Shown here in pieces: positions 28,283 through 40,000 of a stretch of 64,000 bases of DNA. Under the pieces are notes generated by a model. That model saw nothing but the letters and a program-made list of their open reading frames with translations. It was not told the origin of the DNA and did not search any database. The position numbers were made by a program, and so were the translations under genes. Positions within the stretch are counted from its first letter, which is position 1; every line of letters starts with the position of its first letter. Source of the stretch: Brachypodius melanocephalos (taxonomy: Eukaryota; Chordata; Aves; Passeriformes; Pycnonotidae); contig VZSR01002340.1 in the NCBI GenBank assembly GCA_013398615.1, positions 11,359,539-11,423,538 on the forward strand. The letters run 5' to 3'.

Positions 28283-28537
28283 GCTTTAAACTGAAAGACA
28301 GTGGGCTCAGATTGGATTTTAGGAAAGAATTCCTTTCTGTGAGGGTGGTAAAGTCCCGGCAGAGGTTGCCCAAAGAAGTTGTGGCTGCCCCATCCCTAGC
28401 AGTGTTCCAGGCCAGCTTGAATGGAGCTCTGAGCAACCTGGGACAGTGGAACGTGTCCCTGCCCATGGCAGGAGGTTGGAACTGGATGGGTTTAAGGCGT
28501 CTTCTAATCCAGGCCATTCTATAATTCTCTGATTCTC
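28283..28537 (+). mobile_element. CR1 LINE 3' end (5'-truncated)
   Basis: Plus-strand 3' end of a CR1 element. One frame preserves the ORF2 C-terminal signature: LRLDFRKEFLSVRVV, then RLPKEVVAAPSL, then the LNGALSNL block. This corresponds to the CR1 pattern of FRK.FFS.RVV followed by LP.EVV.APSL.VF. It then passes through CCCATGGCAGGAGGTTGGAA and ends in CCATTCTATAATTCTCTGATTC, a degenerate CR1 terminal repeat. It lies about 1.2 kb downstream of the predicted CCDC91 poly(A) site. Open frames on both strands here are transposon shadows. Confidence 0.93.
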
Positions 28538-29640
28538 TTCTCCTAAATTTCTACAAACTGCATTCTCCTATGGTTAGACAGAAATGAAAAATATCCCTAA
28601 GCTTTAAAGCTTTGGATACAGTATGGAGAAGGTGGAAGTTACTGTATGCTGCAAAGCTCACCTACTGAATAGGTCTGGTTTTGCTGTAGAAATAAGTTCC
28701 TTCTCTGAGACTTGGAGTTTCAAATGTAACCCCAGCTCCCAATCTGGTCTTGCACATCTGTGGTCTAGTCTGTAATTTTGCTTGCAGGGTAGAGAGGAAG
28801 ATCAAAAGACTAAAACTGTCAGAGGTAAGGAAAAAATATGTACAGTTCTCTGGGACCATCACAATATTCAAGAGCTGAAATTAAATAACACATGATCTAA
28901 TGGGAAAAAATACATCACAGTTGCCAGTGAAATCTTACTGACTCCAATCATAAGCTTCTCCAAAAAATGTTTTTGCATAGTGTTGCAAGTCAGAATACAA
29001 AACTCTTTATTAGAAGAAGGTTGATGGACACCTAAGGCTCTGGCTTTGAAAGGAAACACTTGAATGTCTTTAGTGAAAAAGGGATATTGTTTCATGTACA
29101 GACCTAGAACAAACCCAAGACGTTCATTGAGGAATCATCTGCTCATACCACATTTCCACAATTAAACACACATTGTGAGAAAGCACTAGGCAATCAATTT
29201 CCTTTTACAGTACCTCGACAATAAAAAAACTCCATGGGGACATTCATGTCATTTTTGGTGCCGTTAAAGAGACAAAAATTCCACTGGTTTAGGAATAGAA
29301 AATGAGCATTAACACTAAAGGATTTTCCTGTCTGCCAGAAAAAATGGAAACTGATCAGTCAATCAAATATCAAATAAAAGACTGGATTTTAATCCATTTG
29401 CAGGGTAAGGTCATCATCTAGTAAAACCAGCACTTCTTCAGTGAACCTTTGTGTATACAAAAGACAAAACCCTAGGGTTTGATTATAAAAATGAAGTACA
29501 GAAAAAGATTTAAATAAAAAACCTTAACTTTCTGCAATACATATTTTATACTGCCAAATACATATGCAATCATTTGGTGTTCCTTATTACTATAAGAAAG
29601 CACTTTATGAAAAGTGCTGATGAAAAAAAAATCAGCTAAA
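28538..29640. other. DNA beyond the predicted CCDC91 3' end
   Basis: AT-rich sequence with no recognisable exon or repeat, lying just downstream of the predicted cleavage site of CCDC91. Confidence 0.5.
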
Positions 29641-29700
29641 CAAAAAAAACCCCAAAAACCAAAAAAAACCAAAAAACCCCCAAAAAACAAAACCCAAAGC
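29641..29700 (+). repeat. A-rich simple repeat with C-runs
   Basis: A low-complexity block of A-runs broken by CC, CCCC and CCCCC, built of units such as AAAAACC and AAAACCCC. Read on the minus strand, the direction of CCDC91, it is T-rich with GG to GGGGG groups. It starts about 70 bases beyond the predicted poly(A) signal. Confidence 0.9.
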
Positions 29701-29749
29701 ACCTCAGAATAACAACAACCACACTTAAAAAATGCACATAAGCTCACCA

Positions 29750-30837
29750 TAAGAGAGATCATTCTTAGTTTATTTATACACCTAGGCATGAACACTTATT
29801 TTCCCTCATTTCATTCGGAACTCTTCTACAACTAAGGCCCCAATTCTACAATCAAAAGAGTGTAGGCACAGAAATTCCACTCCATCTGCTGCTAGCAAGA
29901 CTAGAAAGACCTACAAGTGATCCAGAGCCCAAAAATGTCAGTGGGGAGTTTTTCTACTTCCTTCGATGTACTTAGAAAGGGCATGTGAGGTCAGCAAGCT
30001 GCACTCCTTATTCTGTCAGAAATTCCACTGAGGCAGTGCAGTATCAGTCTCCACATAATTACATACATCTTCTTCCTGAAACTGAGGTCAGTCACATTAA
30101 TCGTGATTTCATGAGAAAATGACTTTTGGAATTGAGCTAGCTCTGTAAAACGGAAATAAAATACATACTATACATTGGTCATGGGGATGTTTTGAGCTAC
30201 CCTAAACAGATGCACTGTTTAGTTTTTAAATTTCTCTCTTCCTGGAGCTGGATTTGTTTATAAATGACAACACTCCTATGTTTCAGTACTAATTTTTCTG
30301 TTATCCATAAAAAGCAGTAAGAAATAATTAAGCTGCTCAGGCTCACCTGAAGCAATGGACTAGGGCAGATGCTTTGGAAATAAGAGATAGATTTGTGTCT
30401 ATAACCAACTAAATGTTTGTCTCCATTGTTTAAAATATAAAAAATGACAGTGAATCACATTAACACATGGTGCTAAATTTAAAACAGACATAACAGGGAA
30501 ATGTTTTCATCAGTGCTGCAGTTATCTAGAACTTCAACCATGGGCTACTAGAAAATATAATGAAAGCAAAATCCTAAATATAACAAATACTAAATAAAAC
30601 AAACCCTAAATAAAATAATTTTTTCCAAGGATTTTTCCCCTCTCATATTTGCTATCTGATAATAGTAGTTAAATAAATAAATAAATAGAAGAACATCATC
30701 CACAAACATTTCTATCAAGCATTTCAGATCAATCTTGACTGAATGATACAATCCAAAAAGATTGGGATCTATTCATCATTTGCTAGATGGAGATTTGCAG
30801 CTTCAAAAATCACACTGTATCATCAGCACTGAGAATG
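29750..30837 (-). other. CCDC91: Predicted CCDC91 3' untranslated region
   Basis: Inferred 3' UTR running from the stop codon to a cleavage point estimated about 20 bases after the AATAAA at 29,769-29,774. The length would be about 1.09 kb. Scanning down the minus strand from the stop, that hexamer is the first canonical poly(A) signal. The interval is AT-rich and holds a TAAA-type repeat at about 30,669-30,688. The extent is a prediction; an earlier variant signal (for example the minus-strand TATAAA at about 30,257) could give a shorter form. Confidence 0.4.
29769..29774 (-). promoter_or_regulatory. CCDC91: Candidate poly(A) signal AATAAA of CCDC91
   Basis: TTTATT on the plus strand, so AATAAA in the direction of the gene, 1.06 kb after the stop codon. 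About 45-60 bases further downstream the minus strand reads GTGTGGTTGTTGTT, then a long G/T-rich tract. That is the arrangement expected for a downstream element. Site usage is inferred. Confidence 0.5.
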
Positions 30838-30957
30838 TCAGTCTCTGTTTTCCTCTGGGCCTGGCTCTTCCTTTAATAAAACATTTAATTGTTTCTGTGC
30901 ACACGAAAGGAAAAGTTCCAGACTATGCAGATTTCTCTGACGGACAACTTCATCATG
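30838..30957 (-). CDS. CCDC91: CCDC91 last coding exon (C-terminus, 39 codons plus stop)
   Basis: Final coding exon of CCDC91 (coiled-coil domain containing 91, also called p56 or GGA-binding partner). This accessory protein of the trans-Golgi network interacts with the ear domains of GGA adaptors and gamma-adaptin through its N-terminal part, which is outside this window. The exon is 120 bp and opens in phase 0 after an acceptor reading TTTATTTCTACAG. It encodes HDEVVRQRNLHSLELFLSC, then AQKQLNVLLKEEPGPEENRD and a TGA stop. The middle part is nearly the same as the mammalian protein, whose corresponding block, from memory, is RQRSLSSLELFLSCAQKQL. The last 15 or so residues differ from the mammalian end. 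An open frame running further upstream with an ATG at 31,059 is intron read-through, not coding. Confidence 0.95.
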   Translation of the reverse strand, partial: HDEVVRQRNLHSLELFLSCAQKQLNVLLKEEPGPEENRD

Positions 30958-30990
30958 CTGTAGAAATAAAAGAAAAAAAAAAAAAAGATC
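30958..30990 (-). promoter_or_regulatory. CCDC91: Splice acceptor of the last CCDC91 exon
   Basis: On the minus strand the intron ends with a run of 14 T (plus-strand A at 30,973-30,986), then CTTTTATTTCTACAG, directly before the CAT codon at 30,957. This is a strong polypyrimidine tract with a canonical AG. The T-run is a mononucleotide repeat, so its length may vary between individuals. Confidence 0.9.
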
Positions 30991-32297
30991 AATCAACTTT
31001 AAGAAAACCTGAAAACAAATGCTGGGGTTTGTCAGCAAAAATCCAACCATATTCATCAACTGAAGAACCTAGGTAATTTCAATGTGTATAATTTAATAAC
31101 AGTTTTTCAATAGAGTATTTGAGCTTCTCCAAAATAAAATGTACACAAAGCTAAAAGTTGTCAAATTCTACACAATCTATTTGAGAATAGCCTAGCTGCC
31201 ACGCTAGGTAAATCCCCACAGAAATTACAACTGTTGCTTTTATAAAAAATACTGCTTCAATTTTAAAGTGATCACTACATCTGACTGTGTATTCAAAAAT
31301 TCGAAGCCTACTGGTAATTTAAATGGCAGCATGTTTAAGTAGTTCCCAGAGGAAAAGTCAACATATTTGCTATTTACTTAGCTTGTTCCTACATTTTATC
31401 CCCTAATGCCAAATAATGTGAACTACATATATAAAAAATATAACCTTGCAGTATAGACAATCTTCCCCACCAAGAAAGATAAGAACACCATAGTAAGATT
31501 CGGCAGGTTATGTCATATAAATGACAAAAATATGATTTACTGAAAAGTATTTGAATTTTTGAAACATTAATTAATAAATAAAATGCACTGCAAAATTCAT
31601 TTGAATGTCGAAGTTCAGACGTCAAACAAATATTATCAGAAGTGAGAGATGTTTTCAGTCTGACTATCCTTTAATCAGCCCAAATTCAACTAAATACCCA
31701 TATAACAATGACACAGGGTGAGACTGAAGGGTAGTGGTACAAGGCTAACATGGCATAAAAGTTATGCCACTCAAGGGAAAGGAAGTAATGGAATTTTGAA
31801 GAAGTCAGCACTTCTGTCAAACTATTGGGCACAAGTTCAAATGCAATGGAAAATGGCAAGTTTTTCAAAAAATATATCCTGACTCATATATCTCGGACTC
31901 ACAGCTTTAATAACAGCTTTCAACAAAAGCTGATCTGTTTATCAATCAGCAGTCCAGTTAATTGCTCTAACAGTCACTTGAATGCCCACTTTGTTTTACA
32001 ACAGATAGACTATTTTTAAAAATACCAACACAGAATGCAAGGCAAGGATAGTGACAGCTTCCCACTTCACTTTGAAAATGCACTCAGGATAAAGTTGCAG
32101 CGCTGTGATTTAATACACAAAGGCAAACATTTTTATGACCCTATGCTTTTCTGCTCCCTAAGTTCCTCTAATTTATGCAAAACCAGGTAGTCAGAATATT
32201 TTGGCAATTTGTTTCAACAGAGATGAATATATCAAATCTAGTCACCAGCAGAACACACACAAATTTTCTAAACACCACACAACCATAAAACACTCCT

Positions 32298-32397
32298 NNN
32301 NNNNNNNNNNNNNNNNNNNNNNNNNNNNNNNNNNNNNNNNNNNNNNNNNNNNNNNNNNNNNNNNNNNNNNNNNNNNNNNNNNNNNNNNNNNNNNNNN
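32298..32397. other. Assembly gap, 100 N
   Basis: Exactly 100 undetermined bases, the usual placeholder length when gap size is unknown. It lies in the last CCDC91 intron. An open frame that appears to cross it (32,201-32,602) is meaningless. Confidence 1.
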
Positions 32398-34633
32398 TTT
32401 CAGCTGTTCAAAATTTTGCATCTCTCTGCAAAAGCAGGCCTTAGGGCTCCATACACAGCCTGATGAGAACCTAGCCTTACTTACAGCAGATTTTAAAGCA
32501 GATCTAATTCAAATAAATATCAGAAAAGTATGTTCTTTATATATTCAAGTAACAGCTGCTACTGACAAGAAAATGGAAGAAGCAGCAGAAAACAGAAACT
32601 AATCTCTAAAGAAGCTCAAAGAGTCTGGAACAAATGAACAAAAAACTCTGTTCTGCTGGTGCATTTTCTCTGATTTGAAAAGTATCTTGCCTTCTTTGTA
32701 TCTTCTGGACCAAAGCATTTTGCTCGGGGAAGCTTGCAGATTATTTTTGTGCTTGTGATCCATATTTCTTTGGGGAATGAATGGACAGATATAGCACAGT
32801 TCACATAATATTATCTGTTGCATGTCAAGAAAGAACATCAGACACCTCTTTCTCTAATTAATATAATTCTCACATTATGTCATCTGATTCTCTTGCTTCT
32901 GGTAGGTGTATCAATTGGAGAAGCTCAGCATAAAAATGAATTTTAGTGGTTTCCTTTTATTGCATGTTATATCATTATACACCTAGACAGTTCTTTATTG
33001 AGCTTTGACCAGAAGCTTTGGCTAAACTCTTCATTTTCTTTTCTTGCATCCCTTCTTTGCAAATTCTGCTTTAAAGAGACCAGAGCAGCTCACCAGATGT
33101 GTGTTCTGATATGCTGCTGTTAACTTTCTTTACCAAGGCTGCAATGTCAAATTGTACAGGATTAAATTTATTTCACCAAGTACTAAAGTAAATGTTTAAG
33201 GTGTGTAGTGATTGGCTGCAGCATGAAAAAAACCCTAGAATTTCTTCAGGCTTGAGCAAGATTTTAAAAGTCTCAAATGAATTAAGTACACATTTGAGTA
33301 GCCTTTGTTGAACCCAAGTGGTTACATGCATAAGGAAAGTTTATTGCTTGTTAAAAGTTTATGTAAATGCAATAACATAAAACTTGAGAATTCAGTCCCC
33401 CCTTGTTGCTCAGTTTATGAATATGCATTGTCTTGAGCCTTGGACATTCTAAAAATCTTCAATGCTACAGTAAATGACAAAACAATCCAGAAAGACCTGG
33501 GATCCTCACATAACACAAAAAGAGAAGCAACAAATGATGCTGGCTTTGAAAATGGTACATTTGAATGTATTCAGCAGGAGAACATGCTCCTTAATGAGAA
33601 AATTGGCTTGGCTGGGAAATAGAAATAAATGAGGCTTTGTTATATAGCATATTGTTTAATGAACACAGACAATGGACACAGAAGACTGTCCAGAATTTTT
33701 TGGAGAGTGCCTCCACATTGCTGTGCTCCTGATTGCATAATATACCATAAAATGGGAAAATTTATAAGATATTTTAAATCTCACTTTTCCAAACAGTCTT
33801 CTCTCTATATTTTTAGGTCCTGTTCACTTCATGGAATGATCTCATTATTTAAACAAACATAAAGGGACATCTGGCAAATTCAAAACTGAATGTGACTCAT
33901 ATGCAAATGTAATCAGCATGAATAACATATTTGGGCTGGAGCATTCACACAACCAAGCCAACCCAACTCTTCTGATTCCATACATGCTGAAAAATGCATC
34001 ATGTTTGTTCAGATCTGCCAAGACAGGGCATTTTTCTACACAATATTGTTATTGTTGTCATTGCTAGTCAATTTTTCTCTTTCCCTCTATGAAATCTATT
34101 AGTTCAAAGTTCCAAAATTCTTTAGACTGTGTCCAGTTGGTGGAGCTTTAATTTGTTCAAAACTTTAATGTTCCGGAACTTCATTATTTTAAGCTAGTCA
34201 ACAGCATCTTTTAACTCTGTACAGATTTTTTTTTTTCCTTAAGAACCAGAGGTTGCCTCTCTAGGCAATTGTATGGATCCTGCTGAGAAACTGGATATAT
34301 GAGATTTGGAAAAAAAGCCACTTCTTGAATTCCACTCCTTAAATTCCCACAATTCTTCAGACATTTCATTTACCAAAAATGAGCAGAGTGTTGCAGGACC
34401 ACATTCAGTGCTGTTTGTACCCTCTTCTTTAAATCTTCAGTTCGCTTCTCAGACCTCAGATCCACACTGCTTCTGGCCAAAGATGCGTGGATGAGACTCC
34501 CTGTGGGGTCTCACCTCAGCCATATCCACAGGCCACCCAGGATAATGTGCCTTTGAGCCATGCAAGGCACAACCTGAAGGCACAAGCCCCAGCAGAACTC
34601 CTGAGTGGATGTAAGAATTGGACATGGGAAATG

Positions 34634-34659
34634 AAAAAAAAAAAAAAATAAAAAAAATT
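34634..34659 (+). repeat. A-rich tract
   Basis: Two adenine runs separated by a single T. Confidence 0.85.
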
Positions 34660-37057
34660 CTCCTACCACCAGGAGAATGCTTCCACCCCAGGCTGCTCTA
34701 CTTCACTTTAAGTCAACCCATCTTCCCCTGCATCACTTCAGCCACCCATAGCTCAAACCAAACTAAAGTTAACCACTATTCTTAGCCCTACACTTTCCTA
34801 CATTCATCTTACCTTTCAATTTTTCTGTGAAATGGAAAGAAAGTCTACATGAGTGATGTAGGAATTAATTTCTTACACAAACAACTGAGCGTGCACATCC
34901 TCCGTATCTTCCCTTTGCAATATCATATACCTGCAAATAGCTTTGTTTTCATGGCATTCATGCTTCTCTTCCTCTATTAAATACTCACCAACTTTTTAAA
35001 ATACTTCAAACTACTAGAGGAGAAACCCAGTCAGAACTCTATAAATAACTGCTGTATGTCAGAATTATACTCTCCCTTTCTAGTAACTAATAAAATAGCA
35101 CACAGAAAATATAATTTTAGCTTAAACACCAAAGGATATGAGATGAAATCCTGATCTCACCACAGTAAAGGTATGTCTTGTTATTAATCTCACTGTGGCC
35201 TGAAGTTCACCCAGGAAAGTGAAGAAAACAGAATATTAAGTATGGCTCTTCAACTTTCCTGTCTGTATAAATATAAAACGGTTTAAAAGTGTATTTTTCA
35301 AAATTATTTCTCAGATAATACGACTTTCCAATACCAAATGTATTTGCAGATGTAGAAATAGTAGCTACATTTATTCAAATACATATTGAAAAATTTACCT
35401 GTATTTCAAATGATAATTAGAGGATTAATGTATTCAGTAGCAGTTCACCTCACTACTTTGACTTTGTGATACTAACAGGAGTAAAATCTGCAATCTACTT
35501 TTTATCATGAAATTCAACAAATACAATGACCAGAGATTTAAAAAAGAGCAAAGGTGTTAAGGAAGAAAGCTTTTGGTTTTACTTTTATTACTGGTGTTTT
35601 TGTAGTTGATCACAGACAAAATAAATTTAAAATAATGCCATTATACTGTAATGAAGCAGAGCAGTTTCCCTGAGATCATAAAATCAGAAATAATGGCTTT
35701 CCATTAATCTTGTGTTTACAAGTAGCTGCTGGTTGGCTGTTGAATAGGATTCATCACCAAGACATTTCTTTGAAGTTAAATATTGATTAGCCACAGGTAA
35801 TTATTCATTGAAATCAGCCTGGCATAATTTTGTATTTTTCAGAGGACTTGCAGTATAGGCATTCTTATATATTTCCTGTCCCCTCTCTGAGGAATGTTCC
35901 ATAGAAAAGGGGCATTTTGACACTGGAGGTAAAAATGATTGAAGCTTTGTTGTAATAATTGGTAAAGTAGCTTACCCTAGTTTATTTACTCTTCATTTCT
36001 CCATGTGTTTTTATTGCTGATGAATATACTTTAAAAACTTTATCTGTTTGCAAACTGATTTCAATTTGCTGTTTTTCTATATGGTTTTGTAGTATATAAA
36101 TTTACTGACTAAAAAACCTTTATATAAAAGGAAGTAAATACAAATTGAAGAATGATGATAGGCGTACTTCAGACTACATTTTTTTACAATTTAGTTAAAC
36201 ATCTTTTCTGAAGAAAATTAATATAGGACTAAACTAACAATTCCCATTTTTACTTGAAAAGAGTCTGGAATAGTTTTTCATTTTATTCTATGGTTCTAAC
36301 TTAGCATTGTTTGATCAACATGTAGACAGATGTGTCCATGGAGAACAGAACACCAGTCAACAGTGCTGCTGATGAGAGATTGCTTTTCTAAATACTTCTG
36401 TACTTAATTATTAAGGACTAGAGGAACAAATTTAAGTTCCTTTGAAATCAGTGGGATCAGAAATATACATTATTTAAGTATAAGGAAGAAATTACAGTGC
36501 TGCTTGATTTGTTCATGTATATAAATAATTTACTAAAAAATTCTGTCAGTGGCACTCCCTCCTCTGTGCAGGGACTTGCTTGACAATGTCAACATGTTAA
36601 AAATATAGTGGGGTTGCTCCTGGAGCAGGAAATCCAGATGTAATGCAACTTCTTGCTTAGAGTCAACCATTGATGTTGCAACTGAATTCGCCTTTAGGTA
36701 TTTCTGTTTATCCTAATTGCATGTACATCTGTACCTAACAATAATTACTTAACGATAGATAATTATTTTAAAATCATTTTGGCATCAGTCTGAGCTATAA
36801 ATCACGGTTATGGTCTTTCTAAACAATGATCTGAACTTCAGTTCCAGGTGAATAAATGGTTGCATTTTAAATCTGTGATACTCTCTAAATACTTTTAAAG
36901 ACAAAGTACTTTGGAAAAATAATGGCTTTTCATGTATGATCAAGACCTTAACTATTGCAGGCTCCTCCTGGCCCAACTGATGGTGCAAAGCACAACTGCA
37001 GCTTAGTGCTAGGATTCCACTGTACTGGATATTGGCCAACAAACCCAGTCCAAGCCA

Positions 37058-37086
37058 GTTTAATTACTCCCGCAGTGTAATTAAAC
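37058..37086. repeat. Perfect 10-bp inverted repeat with two TAATTA cores
   Basis: GTTTAATTAC at 37,058-37,067 is matched by its exact reverse complement GTAATTAAAC at 37,077-37,086, across a 9-base spacer. Each arm contains the homeodomain-type core TAATTA, so the element offers two inverted sites with centres 19 bp apart. A CCAAT-type ATTGG lies about 30 bases to the right. A role as an intronic regulatory element is only inferred. Confidence 0.6.
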
Positions 37087-40000
37087 ACTCGTCAGTGTCT
37101 TGTCACTGCTTGATTGGTCAATGTTCCTCTTTGGGGAAAATTCAAAGACAAGGGGTTTGCTTTGTACTATTTTTATGATATATAGACATGTTTTGTTTTG
37201 GTTATTTTTCCCCACACAACTAACTCACTCCAGTGAATGAGCCTGACACGATCCTGAAAGGTTCTGTAGCTGCAGAAGTTCAGCTACATGCTAATATTTT
37301 CTAGTAAAACTATGGGTCCAGAACTTTTTCTTGGTGCGCTAACATGAACTTCTGCCCACAGATGCGACAGAAGGCTTTTAAAAAAATCCCTAGCAGATTA
37401 AACAGAACATACAGAAAAATTATTACCTTGAGAAACCTGCAAATCTGAGAGTTGGATGAGGAAACAATGAAGTACTTCCTCTCATTTCTATAATGGATGA
37501 GAAGGAAAACAGATCCATATGGTACATATGTGCAGCAGAGCTTATTTTAGAGTTAATCCCAGGACAGGAGATTTTTGTCTGTCCACCTGTGAATTTCTAC
37601 TATTGATAACACTAAGTATATAAAAACAAGGTTCTTCTTGGCTGTAATTTATACAGTATCTGCTACACATTCGAAAGTCATCAGTGTTCAAGACAACCTC
37701 TAGGAAAGAGTGATGTTTAATAAATTATATTGCCATGTGAAAATGTGGGTTTTTTCCTCCCTTCAAATAAATAATGCTGCAACTTCTAAACCTCAAGGAT
37801 TTTATGCTCTGAATTTGATCATTAAAATAATACCATATGTTGGACACATCTTTAAAACAGATTTGCCTAGTTTGCTGAAGGTGGTGGGAAAACACCCTGT
37901 CAAACCTCTCAGAATCTCCACTGTCTCCCAGCTGGATCTAGGAATGTAAGAAAATACCAACTTTTCTTCATATAAATACAAGAAAGAAATTTGCTTTCAA
38001 TCAAGGAAACTAGATCGAGTGCAAAAAGAACTAAAAACGGTTGCAGCACCTGCTCAGACTACTGTAGAAGGTGAAAAATAGGTATTTTCTAAGCCCACAA
38101 AAATAATAATATATATTTATGTGCATTAGCACATGAGAAATCTCTGCAGTGACCTACCTACTTAACAGGTTACAAACATGGGGTTTCTTGGCCAAATTAT
38201 TTATAGATTATCACCATACACTAAAAAAAAAATAGTTACCATAATTGCTACTGTAATTGCAGATTGCTCCAGCAAACTGAATGTTGTGGTTTTAAGTCTC
38301 AGATTCCGGATTCCTAAAATACAGAAACGCATGCAAACAGTGGCTCCAAAATCTCTGACTAACAAATGGTTAATATTTGGCCCTGGCAAATGCCTGCACA
38401 GCTTCTGAAACACAATGGATTACAGTCTCCACAAGGCAGGCACAAGCAGAAGACAAACCACAATGTGGCCAAATTCATCAGATAAATTTACAACAGATCT
38501 ATATCCTAAAGAAAGGATATATAAATGACTCAGACTGGTTTCCATCCAGGCTTGTCAGATCCTGAGTGCTCATAGAACGCAGAAGTCCTTATGGTTTTCT
38601 CTCCATTGTCTCTCTTGTTTTAAGTAACCAAGACAGTCTTGGGCACTGTCACATCCAGATTTAATACAGCTACAAATGACTTGGCAGAACTTACACAGGG
38701 CTTCTGTGGAGCTTCATAAACCCAAATTGCCACCTCTCCAGGAAAATGCCTGAAGACTATCAGACCATGCTTCCTGAAAAGCTCTGAGTGCAGGGCTGGG
38801 TGATAGATCTGGTATCAAAGATCTGCTCCATTTATCAGTATGCAAACGTGCTGCAAATTAATCCACAGTAACCACGCTTGGTTAAAAGCAGCAACAATCT
38901 TCCTACACATAAAACTTGCTATTGTTATCAAACCAAATAAAAAAATGCTATCTGATGGGCTCATGTTGAGCCACACTCATGGAATTGCCTCACAGTACTC
39001 AGATGATATCTACAGAACTGGATTAATTAAGCCTAACTGAAAAGCAAACAGCAAATACAGGCATTAATAAGAACAATCCTTTTTATTACTGTGAACATGT
39101 ATTTTGCATTATCTTTGAATGAGTATGTAAAATAGAAATAAGCACTGCATCCGAAGTGTTTGAATGTATACAAACTGAAAAAAAAAATTACCCTAATAAT
39201 GTGCATGACTGTGAAACCACAGTTGTATACCTGCTCTTCACTGCCATGGGTTCTTTCTAAACATCAATATCCAATGTGATCCTCCATGAACAGAAGGCTC
39301 AGCAGGAGCACAACTTCCTTGCCTCTAAGAAGGGCAACAGGTGCTTGATAACACACGACAGAGAATCACTGCTTTAGGCTGGGAAGTGAAAAAAATGTGC
39401 TATATGGAAAGCTGAAGCTACAAATAACACAATGAGTCAAACTGTAATTAATCCACCTAGATAGCAAGGAGATTGGAGTTGCATCATGATTATTTGAAGG
39501 TTCCTGTGAAACTTTGACACTATCTGCCACAATCTCTAAAGCAACACACTGGAGTTTTGTAAATAGAAGCAGCAGGAAAAAAAAACAAAAACAAACCAAC
39601 CACCTCTTGGTTTTGAGGAACACTTGATTTAACAGCCAGGTTTTCATTTATTGACAGGATGAAACAGTACATTCTAGAAGTCATGGGCAAGGATGACATC
39701 ACATGAAATACAGCTATCTTTCTAAAATTACCATTGTAGATTACAGTTGATGGATTCACACAAAGAAATTAAATAGGGAAAAAAACAGCCTGCAGCAAAT
39801 CTGTGATAAATTTAGCATTAAATCCATGGCAATATACATGCCTTAGGATAAGTAATTACACACTAAGGTTCAGGGAATACAAAATTAACGTCCAAGTATT
39901 CAGATAGAAATTTTTGAGCCCTCATTTACTACTGGACTTCTTCAGTATTGAGGAGATTGAAGATAATGCTTTTTACTGACAGTAACATTTTACTGGAACA

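Noticed and set aside
28188..28524. Overlapping frames on both strands of about 100 codons
   Set aside because: They lie over a CR1 3' end; the plus frame is the CR1 ORF2 C-terminus.
32201..32602. 133-codon frame crossing the N gap
   Set aside because: The central third is undetermined sequence, so the open frame is an artefact.
33440..33622. 60-codon frame with fairly protein-like composition
   Set aside because: No family recognised, no acceptor or donor at its edges, and length within chance expectation.
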